Positions 56,024-64,000 of a stretch of 64,000 nucleotides of DNA are shown here, in pieces. A program made the translations under genes and the position numbers. The DNA is taken from positions 357,176 to 421,175 of the forward strand of contig JADKEV010000001.1 in assembly GCA_016717855.1 (NCBI GenBank), written 5' to 3'. How positions within the stretch are numbered: position 1 is the first letter of the stretch; every line of letters begins with the position of its first letter. The stretch is from Betaproteobacteria bacterium (GTDB lineage Bacteria > Pseudomonadota > Gammaproteobacteria > Burkholderiales > Casimicrobiaceae). The notes below the pieces were generated by a model. It saw nothing but the letters and a program-made list of their open reading frames with translations. It ran no database searches and was not told the DNA's origin.

Positions 56024-59000
56024 TGCGTTCCTTCCTCGACCTTCCTGCCGCGCCCGCGCGCGATCGACCCGGGCAGCACGCGGGCGATTTCCGCCAGCAG
56101 CTCGTCCAGCCCGGAGCCGCCCTTCTGCAGCACGCGCGCCACGTCGCCGTTGAGGCGGCCGCGCTCTTCGGCCGTCAGGTCCTTGGCCGTCACCACCAGC
56201 ACCGGGATGTCCCGCCACTCGGCCCGGCCGCGCATCTCGACCAGGAACTCGAAGCCATCCATCTCCGGCATCATCAGGTCGAGCATGATGATGTCGGGGC
56301 GCGTCGCCTCGATCCGCGCCAGCGCCACCGGCCGTTCTCCGCCTCGCCGACCTCCCAGCCGTCCTTTTCCAGCGCCAGCCGCATCCCGCGCCGCATCAGG
56401 TCGTCGTCGTCGACCAGCAGCACCTGGCGGCCGACCGCGCCGCAGATGTTGCGCAACACCCCGGACAGCCGCTCGCGATCGACCGGCTTGACCATGTAGT
56501 CGGTGGCGCCGAGCGCGTAGCCGCGGTTCTTCTCGTCGACGATGGTCATCAGGATGACCGGAATGTCCGCCAGCTCGGGATCGCCCTTGATCGCGGCCAG
56601 CACGGTCCAGCCGTCGAGGTCGGGCATCATCACGTCGAGCGTGATCGCCGCCGGATGCAATTCCCGCGCGAGCCGCAGCCCCTCCTGGCCGCCGTTCGCC
56701 GTGACGACCGCGAAACCCTCGCGCGTCAGATGCCGCTCCATCACCTCGCGCACGGTCTGGTCGTCGTCCACGACCAGGATCGTCGGCGCGCCGGCTTGGG
56801 CCGTGCCCGTTCGCGCCAGGGCGGCATCCTGCGGCGCGGCGACGGCGCGGGGGGGCGCGCAATCCGCCGGCACGCGGATGGTGAAGGTCGAGCCGCGACC
56901 CGGCTCGCTCGCCACCGTGATGTCGCCGCCCATCATCTGGCAGAAGCGCCGGCTGATCGCGAGGCCGAGCCCGGTGCCGCCGTACTTGCGGGTGATCGAG
57001 GCATCGGCCTGCACGAAATCCTGGAAGAGCTTCCCCATCTGCGCGGGCGTCAAGCCGATGCCGGTATCCGCCACCGCCATCGTCACCCACTCGCGGCCCC
57101 CCTCGATTGCGCGCCCGGCGCTGATGGTCACCGTGCCGTGCTCGGTGAACTTGTTGGCGTTGCTCGCGAGATTCAGCAACGCCTGCCGGATCCGCGTCTG
57201 GTCCGCGTTCATCGTGCCGATATCGGCGGGGCAAGCGACCACCACCTTGTTGTCGTTCTTGGTCGCCATCGTGGCGATGGTCTGCACCACGTCCGTGACC
57301 AGCGGCGCGATCGCGAACGACTCGATGTGGATGTCGATCTTGCCGGCCTCGATCTTGGACAGGTCGAGGATGTCGTTGATCAGCGCCAGCAGGTGCTTCG
57401 CCGCGCGCAGCACGCGCTCCAGCGGCTCCAGATCGTCGTTCCGCTTCAGATCGACGGCGTCCTCGTGCAGCATCTCGGTCACGCCGATGATCGCGTTCAA
57501 GGGCGTGCGCAGTTCGTGCGACATGTTGGCGAGGAACTGCGACTTCAACTGGCTCGCGACCTCGAGCTGCTTTCCCTTCTCCTCGATCTCGCGGAACAGG
57601 CGCGCGTTCTGGATGGCCAGTACCGACTGGCTGGACAAAGCTTGCAGCAGCGTCACCACCGAGGGCGAGAACTCGCCCGCGACCTTGCGCCGGATCACCA
57701 GCGCGCCGATCACCCGCTCCTCGCGCAACAGCGGCACCGCCAACACCGCGCGCACGCCTTCCTTGAGCAGCGGGTCACGCATCCGGCTGTCTTCCTCTCT
57801 TCTCCACGTCCGGCACCTGGTAGGGCGCCCGCCTGGCGGCACACTTGCCCACCGCGGATTCCCCGAGGCGGATCTGCGACTCGTGCAGTATCCGGACATA
57901 GGCGTCGCTCACGCGATAGTTGGCCCGCGGCTCGAACACTCCGGAGGCCTCGTCGAATTCGTAGATCGTGCCGCCGGCGTCGGCCTGCGACAACTCAACG
58001 GCCTGGGTGATGATGGTCACCAGCACGGTCTGCAGGTCCAAAGTCGAGCTGACGGCCCTGCCGACTTCGCCGAGGGCGTGCACTTCTTCGAGCGAGCGCG
58101 TGAGCGCCTCGGTGCGCGCCTCGAGTTCCTGGAACACGCGGACGTTTTCGATGGCGATCACCGCCTGGTCGGCGAACGTGTGGAGCAACTCGATGTGCTT
58201 GACCGGGAACGCGCCCACCGTGGCGCGCGACACGGCGATCCCGCCGATGGGCCGGCCTTCGCGCAGCAGGGGCACGGCGAGGATCGAGCGGAACGTCACC
58301 GCCCGCGCCAGGCTCAAGGCGCCATATTCCGGGTCGGCCTCGATGTCCGGAATCTGGGCAATGGTCCGCTCCTGAAGTGCCCGGCCGATCGCCGTCCGGC
58401 GGCTCGGCGCCTGCGGAAAGCCTGCTTCATACGCGACGGCGCCTTCGGGGCTCAGCCCGTGGTGGGCGACGAGGTGGATCCATTCGCCGTCGAACCGGAA
58501 AACCGCGCAGAACTGGCTGTCGCACAGCTCCATCGCCCGCCGCGCGATCATGTCGAACACCGGTTGCGTGTCGGTCGGGGAGCTCGAAATCACCCGCAGG
58601 ACCTCGCTCGTGCCAGTCTGCTGCTCGAGCGACTCGGTGAGCTCGGCTGTTCGCGCCTCCACTTTCTGCTCGAGGGTGCGCTGCGCTTCTTGCAGCTGCA
58701 GGGTGGTGTGGTTGAATTCGCTGGCAAGCGCCTGCAGTTCATCGCCCGTCCTGATATCGATCCGGTGATCGAGGTCACCCTTGCCGACGCGTACAGCGCC
58801 GTCCTGCAGCTGGCGGATGGGCGCGACCATCCTGCGGGCCAACGCCACGCTCGCCAGGATCGCGAGCAAGAGTCCCAAAGCCAGCACGACGATGCTGCGC
58901 GCCGTCGCGGCGCGCAGCGGGGCGAAGGTGTCCTCGACGGGCTGCTCGATGAACACCAGCCAGCCGAGCGCCGGCAGCGCCGCATGCACCGCGAGCACCT

Positions 59001-59816
59001 GCCCACCCTGCACGCCTTCGGCAATCGTGTACATCTGATCGTCCTGCGCGCCGACCGCACGGGTGCCCGAGCCGCTTTCACCTGCGGCGCGTTCGAGAGG
59101 TCGCGCTTCGCCAGCACAAGCTGGAGGTTCGGATGGGCGATGAGCTGGTCCTTGGAATCCACGACGTACGCACTGCCGGCGCGCCCCGCGCCGATGCGCG
59201 CCACGACGTCCCAGATCGCCCTGATGTTGACGTCGGCCGCCGTCACCTCGGCGGCGGTCTCGTCGGGCGCGACGGCGATCGTGATGTACGGCTCGGACCC
59301 GTTCCTCAGGTAGGCGGGGCTGAAGTAGGTCTTCTTCTTCTTCCCTTCGAGGAACTCGGGCGTATCCGCGAAATCCTGGCCGCTTTGCACCGCATCGAGC
59401 CCCAGGCGGGACGTGCGCAGCACCTCCTTGCCGGCGAGGTCCAGGTGGCGGATGTCGGTGATCGCCGGGACGTTGCGCAACAGGCGCAGGAAGTCGATCT
59501 CGCGCTGTTCCGCGAGTGCGGCCGCGCGCGATTGTCCTCCCGCCCGATTGCCGATTCCGCTCGTGCCCAGCGCCGACGTATCGATCGCGCCCTGCATCGT
59601 GCCGCGCAGATACTGCAGGATCTCGCCAAGATACCGCTCGATCTCCCGCGCCGCGGCCAGCGCCTTCGTCCGCTCGAGCCGGACAATCGACTGCTTGGTC
59701 TCCTGATAGGAGAAGTAGAGCTCGACGGCGCTGCTCACGGACAGCAGTCCCCCCACCAGTATCAGCAGAAAGACCAGATACTTCCGGAACAGCCCGCGCG
59801 GAATCGACAGCTTCAT
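56020..59816 (-). CDS. Hybrid sensor histidine kinase with two GAF and two receiver domains (three frameshifts)
   Basis: About 1,265 residues. From the N-terminus: a membrane helix (KYLVFLLILVGGLLSVSSAVELYF), a periplasmic Cache-like sensor (about 35-290), a second helix (SIVVLALGLLLAILASVALA) and HAMP (PIRQLQDGAVRVGKGDLDHRI). Two GAF domains follow (LRVISSSPTDTQPVF; AVSSTLDLQTVLVTI). Next are HisKA with the phospho-His in FLANMSHELRTPLNAIIG, HATPase (NANKFTEHG, DTGIGLTPAQM, GGTGLGLAISRR), and two receivers (TLDVMMPDLDGW and MLDLMMPEMDGF). Indels at about 59090, 57800 and 56330 break the frame but all domains are present in order. It overlaps the binding-protein gene (59813-59816) and the next regulator by 4 bp each. 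Confidence 0.85.
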
Positions 59817-60808
59817 CGCTGGAGCACGTCGGCGCGGAACAGGATCTTGCGTGGAACGTCGAGCGCGAAGAGTCGCGCCGTTTCCAGATTGATCGCCAGG
59901 GCGATGTCGTCGGCAGCCTGGACCGGAACGTCCTGCGGGCGCATGCCCTGCAGGATCCTCGCCACGATGGCGGCGGCCTGGACGCCTTGCGCGTACAGGT
60001 CGGGCCCATAGGAGATCAGCCCGCCGCGCGCCACCCAGTGCGCGGTCGCGAAAACCGCCGGCACGCGCGTGCCCAAGGATTTGTCGAGTATCGCCGCAGT
60101 AATGTCCAGGGCGTCCATTTCCGGGGCCAGCAGCCCGTCGCCCGGCCGCACTTCGAGGAGCGTGCGCTTCAATTGCTCGGCGCTCTCGACCGGTCGTACT
60201 ACCAACTCGACTTTGAGAGTCTTTGCCGCCTGATCGGCGGCGGTGACCGCGGCCGCATCGATGGGGTCGCCCGCGCGATAGATGAACCAGACGCGGCGAA
60301 GCTTCGGCACGAGCGTGCGCAGGATCTCGATGCGCTTGGCGACGATCTGCGTGGCGCCGCCCGCGATGCCCGTCAGGTTGCCGCCCGGCCGCGCCAGATT
60401 GGAGACGATGCCGGCGGCGACCGGATTCCCGACCAGCGTGAAGACGATCGGAATTTGCTGGGTGGCGTCCCTGGCGGCGAGCGCGGCCGCTTCGTTATTC
60501 GTCAGGATCAGGTCCACGTTCGCCTTGATCAGCGCCCGCGCCTCCCTCGGCAACTCGTCGCTCTTGCCCTCGGTGAAATGCAGCTCGAAGTTCACCTCGC
60601 GCCCCTCGGCAAGGCCCCTGGCGCGCAGGCCGGCCTTCAGGCCTTCGACGGTCGGGTGATTGGCGGCCCAGGCCTCGTTCAGGACCCCGATGCGATACGC
60701 GCGCGGCGCCTCGGCTTGCGCAGCCGATACTGGCAACATGACTGCCGCCGCCAGCACGACCGCGCGACGCAGCAACGCACGCGCCCGCCAGGGCCCGGCG
60801 AGGTTCAC
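59813..60808 (-). CDS. ABC-type substrate-binding protein (ABC_sub_bind family)
   Basis: Predicted 331-residue periplasmic protein. The signal peptide (RALLRRAVVLAAAVMLPVSAAQA) is followed by YRIGVLNEAWAANHPTVEGLKAGLRARGLAEGREVNFELHFTEG, a TrpX-like binding-protein pattern, and by IPIVFTLVGNPVAAGIVSNLARPGGNLTGI. A GTG at 60808 is used because it lies just after the upstream stop and leads directly into the signal peptide. No permease or ATPase gene follows. Its stop overlaps the start of the hybrid kinase (ATGA), so it probably serves as the ligand-sensing partner of that kinase rather than in transport (inference). Confidence 0.82.
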   Translation of the reverse strand: MNLAGPWRARALLRRAVVLAAAVMLPVSAAQAEAPRAYRIGVLNEAWAANHPTVEGLKAGLRARGLAEGREVNFELHFTEGKSDELPREARALIKANVDLILTNNEAAALAARDATQQIPIVFTLVGNPVAAGIVSNLARPGGNLTGIAGGATQIVAKRIEILRTLVPKLRRVWFIYRAGDPIDAAAVTAADQAAKTLKVELVVRPVESAEQLKRTLLEVRPGDGLLAPEMDALDITAAILDKSLGTRVPAVFATAHWVARGGLISYGPDLYAQGVQAAAIVARILQGMRPQDVPVQAADDIALAINLETARLFALDVPRKILFRADVLQR

Positions 60809-60818
60809 CACGGGTCCG

Positions 60819-61898
<1,080 letters not shown>

Positions 61899-62320
61899 GT
61901 CGGTTCCCCTGCTGACGTGATCGTTCGTCATCTGACGACACTCGCCGATGACATCGGCAAGCCGAGGCAAAATGGCGGGTTGTTCGTCCTTGCTGGTCTG
62001 CGCCGGGGGGATCGCGCAACTGACAACGTCCTTGGGCGTCAATCCGCTCCGCTCGCGAATCTACTTGTGAATTTGTCCAGCGGAGTGGTTGCCCGAGTTA
62101 ACACCAAAGCGCACGATGGAGTCAAGGAATATGCTCGTTGACGGACGAGCGCTTCACGTCTGTTGGTTTCTTGTTTCGCTCAGTGCGGTTGTATCGCCAT
62201 TGGGTGCGTAACCGGACAGAGCGCGTCGGCGGACGATCTCTTGATGACCGTCGCGATCGTCAATTCCGCGCGTCGGCCGGTGTCGATGCGCCGCTGGTCA
62301 GCGTCGACAGACCTAAAGTC
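61899..62320. other. Intergenic region upstream of the TRAP binding-protein operon
   Basis: This is 422 bases between the TRAP-protein start and the deacetylase stop (both minus strand). It should contain the promoter of the five-gene operon. No clear promoter, operator or hairpin stands out. Short open frames here have no family features. Confidence 0.5.
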
Positions 62321-63298
62321 TCAAGCTTTTCGTGATCCGGCATCGTGCGGCGTGACTTCCGCTTCGCGATCCCCGTGGATGACGCCCACCGTTTCCAGCT
62401 CGCGCGGCTGGTGCCCGGCCGCGAGCACGAGGTCGACGACATTCTCTATCGTGGCGCCCTTGATCTTCAGGCCGCGCTCGGCGCCGGCCTGCTCGATCGC
62501 GTCGAACGCGCGCAGCAGATTCTGGCGAACGCGGTCGGAGGGCCTGGTGAAGTCATTGTCGTTATGCGTGAGCAGGTTGACGATCGGCACGGCCGGATCG
62601 CGGCCCATGACCTGCTCGACGATGTTGCGGGCGATGGCGGTGTAGTCCGCCGATTGATAGTCGGGGCGGAGGTCGCGGCCGAACCGCCGCCCGTTGACCT
62701 CCTGCATCTCGGAGAAGTCGACGCTGAGCGGCATGTTGACGAAGTCCATATCCCCGGGGATGAGCCGGAACGCCGGATGCGTGCGATGCGGGTCTCTTGG
62801 GGCGCCTGTCCACACCGCACAAAGGTCGCGATCTATGCGTTCGGGAGCAGAAATGGAACCGCCGCGAAAGCCGAGTTCATCGAGTACCGCGAAGGTGTTG
62901 TCATTCGCCGAGAAGGTTCCCGGACGGAAGCAGAGCGGCCACCGTCCGAGCCCCTCGGCGAACATATCGCCGGCATAGCGGAGGATTTCGCGCTGCTCGA
63001 CGGCGGTCAGCCCGCCGAGATGCGCGTTCCATTTCGACTTCTTCAATTTCCATGGATGAACATGCAGCCCGAGACATGCGCCATCCTGCTCCGCTTCCTG
63101 GAAGATCGCGGGATGCGCGACCATGACCTCGGGGTGGACGAAGAATGTCACCGGCCAGCCGCGTTCGGCCACCAGCCGACGATAACCCTCGATGAAGCGG
63201 GCGCTGTCGGCATAGGAGACGGGCCCGCTCGCGTTGTCCTTCGTTTCGGATCGCGGTCGCTCGCAGTCCATTGTTACGACGATGAGAATTTCTTGCAT
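62321..63298 (-). CDS. NodB-like polysaccharide deacetylase family protein
   Basis: Predicted 325-residue protein without signal peptide. MQEILIVVTMDCERPR carries the motif-1 Asp (Asp11, TMDCE), GLHVHPWK the metal histidines of motif 2, and LCFRPGTFSANDNTFAVLDELGFRGGS the motif-3 R-P-G. IVNLLTHNDNDF could be the later His motif. This is the layout of carbohydrate-esterase-4 proteins, though the sequence diverges enough that its substrate (N-acetyl sugar or other amide) is unknown. The tail after residue 290 is not conserved. No operon partner on either side. Confidence 0.75.
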   Translation of the reverse strand: MQEILIVVTMDCERPRSETKDNASGPVSYADSARFIEGYRRLVAERGWPVTFFVHPEVMVAHPAIFQEAEQDGACLGLHVHPWKLKKSKWNAHLGGLTAVEQREILRYAGDMFAEGLGRWPLCFRPGTFSANDNTFAVLDELGFRGGSISAPERIDRDLCAVWTGAPRDPHRTHPAFRLIPGDMDFVNMPLSVDFSEMQEVNGRRFGRDLRPDYQSADYTAIARNIVEQVMGRDPAVPIVNLLTHNDNDFTRPSDRVRQNLLRAFDAIEQAGAERGLKIKGATIENVVDLVLAAGHQPRELETVGVIHGDREAEVTPHDAGSRKA

Positions 63299-63637
63299 GG
63301 AACCGGGGCATCTGCAGATTGGCTGTTGTGGCCTGCAGAATAGGTGATCCGGACCGGCACTTCAAATATCCTTTGCTGACCCGGAAATTCACCAGTGATA
63401 TGACTGCGTCCGCCAGGTGCGACGCGTGGGCGACCGGACCATTTGGGCCGGCGTCCGGAGCGCTGCGCATGGGGTCGGACCGCGCGCCGCAACGGGATGC
63501 GCTCTCATATCGGAGCTGGATTGGTCGGGTGTCGGGCGATATTTGCCAGATCAATCCTGCTCACGGATACTTCCTCATGCCTCGGGCTGTCACGCGCGTG
63601 CGCGGCTGTCGGCCCTTCCTGAAGAGTGCCATTTGAA
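63299..63637. other. Divergent intergenic region between the deacetylase and SDR genes
   Basis: This is 339 bases between divergent starts. One open frame crosses it on the plus strand but has no homology or ribosome-binding site. The bases before the SDR start (CATTTGAAATG) contain no strong Shine-Dalgarno. Nothing else is recognised. Confidence 0.4.
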
Positions 63638-64000
63638 ATGACTATGCGAACCAATGCATCTGCCCTGATCACCGGCGCCGCGCGGCAGCAGAGCGGCGAC
63701 AACATCGGCTCCGCCATCGCGCGGGAACTTGCCGGCGATTTTGCGGTGCTGGTCACCGACCTGCGCGATCCCACCGCAACGGCCGCCTTGCTCGGGCCGC
63801 CCGCCGCGGCGTTCGCGGGTGACGTGACCCGGCCCGCGGACTGCCGCGCGATGGTCGCGGCGGCCGAGGCGCTCGGACCGCTGCGGGTGATCGTTCACGC
63901 AGCCGGCATCACCCGGCCGGCGGTGCCGGTCGAGCACCTGCCTGCCGAGGAATGGGAGCTCGTCTTGCGCACCAATCTCACGTCGGCCTTTCACCTTTGT
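63638..64000 (+). CDS. Short-chain dehydrogenase/reductase (3' end outside window)
   Basis: The first 121 residues of an NAD(P)-dependent SDR. MTMRTNASALITGAARQQSGDNIGSAIARELA is the cofactor-binding turn, but with four more residues than the usual TGAARGIGxAIA. VTDLRD gives the acidic residue after the second strand. FAGDVTRPADC, VHAAGITRP (NAG-like motif) and NLTSAFHLC follow. The catalytic Ser-Tyr-Lys would lie beyond the window. Start ATG at 63638. Substrate cannot be inferred. Confidence 0.82.
   Translation, partial: MTMRTNASALITGAARQQSGDNIGSAIARELAGDFAVLVTDLRDPTATAALLGPPAAAFAGDVTRPADCRAMVAAAEALGPLRVIVHAAGITRPAVPVEHLPAEEWELVLRTNLTSAFHLC

Noticed and set aside
56542..59313. 923-codon plus-strand open frame opposite the hybrid kinase
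   Set aside because: It is Ser/Arg/Pro-rich and antisense to clear HisKA, HATPase and GAF coding sequence.
63319..63636. 105-codon plus-strand open frame before the SDR gene
   Set aside because: No recognisable domain or ribosome-binding site; it ends just before the SDR start and looks like chance read-through of intergenic DNA.

Overview
The window is GC-rich and densely coded. Its gene content suggests a soil or water betaproteobacterium, probably Burkholderiales or a close relative. Supporting signs are two Bug-type (TctC-like) solute-binding proteins, a TRAP-type and an ABC-type binding protein, UbiK, an AlgP/H1-like Lys/Ala-rich protein, tandem Crp/Fnr regulators, and large secreted proteins with Burkholderiales-style C-terminal modules. 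No rRNA, tRNA, CRISPR array or insertion sequence was recognised.

Layout. 1-3.9 kb: a Yej-type oligopeptide ABC importer (yejA-yejB-yejE, minus strand, yejE cut by the window edge). 4.3-8.9 kb: a tightly overlapping plus-strand operon (Bug binding protein, dihydroxyphthalate-decarboxylase-like protein, MhpB-like extradiol dioxygenase, class II aldolase, alpha/beta hydrolase) that reads as an aromatic-acid uptake, decarboxylation and ring-cleavage unit. 9.2-11.4 kb: psiF, a VapBC-like toxin-antitoxin pair and a small lipoprotein. 11.4-21.6 kb: a giant minus-strand RHS/SpvB/FG-GAP protein ending in a lipase-like domain, with the lipoprotein gene overlapping its 3' end. 21.9-25.5 kb: ubiK, a histone-H1-like protein, two Crp/Fnr regulators and arylamine N-acetyltransferase. 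25.7-32.9 kb: acyl-CoA ligase plus a thiamine-diphosphate lyase, carbonic anhydrase, a DAO-type oxidoreductase, an EamA permease and a degenerate HtrA-like PDZ protein. 33.1-49.7 kb: LysR/azoR, an amidohydrolase, a very large subtilase with exact 420-bp internal repeats, a PlpD-like patatin, ppsA, a beta-propeller protein and pirin. 49.8-54.5 kb: LysR/MFS, a deleted Bug protein, cupin, RraA-type aldolase and a VOC protein. 54.6-61.9 kb: a signalling operon (TRAP binding protein, ABC-type binding protein, hybrid histidine kinase, response regulator, response-regulator/adenylate-cyclase). The window ends with a NodB-like deacetylase and the start of a short-chain dehydrogenase.

Two cross-cutting patterns stand out. 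First, a family of intergenic palindromic elements with 32-bp arms that are identical in every full copy and interiors that differ (four complete copies and one rearranged copy). Second, many otherwise well-conserved genes carry single-base frameshifts, often in G or C runs and sometimes in compensating pairs. This looks more like uncorrected read error than gene decay. Two adjacent genes near 51-52.5 kb also appear to have lost internal segments.

The best candidates for something under-described are the palindromic element family, the RHS protein with a lipase-like tip and an overlapping lipoprotein (a possible toxin and immunity pair), and the binding-protein/hybrid-kinase/cyclase relay.
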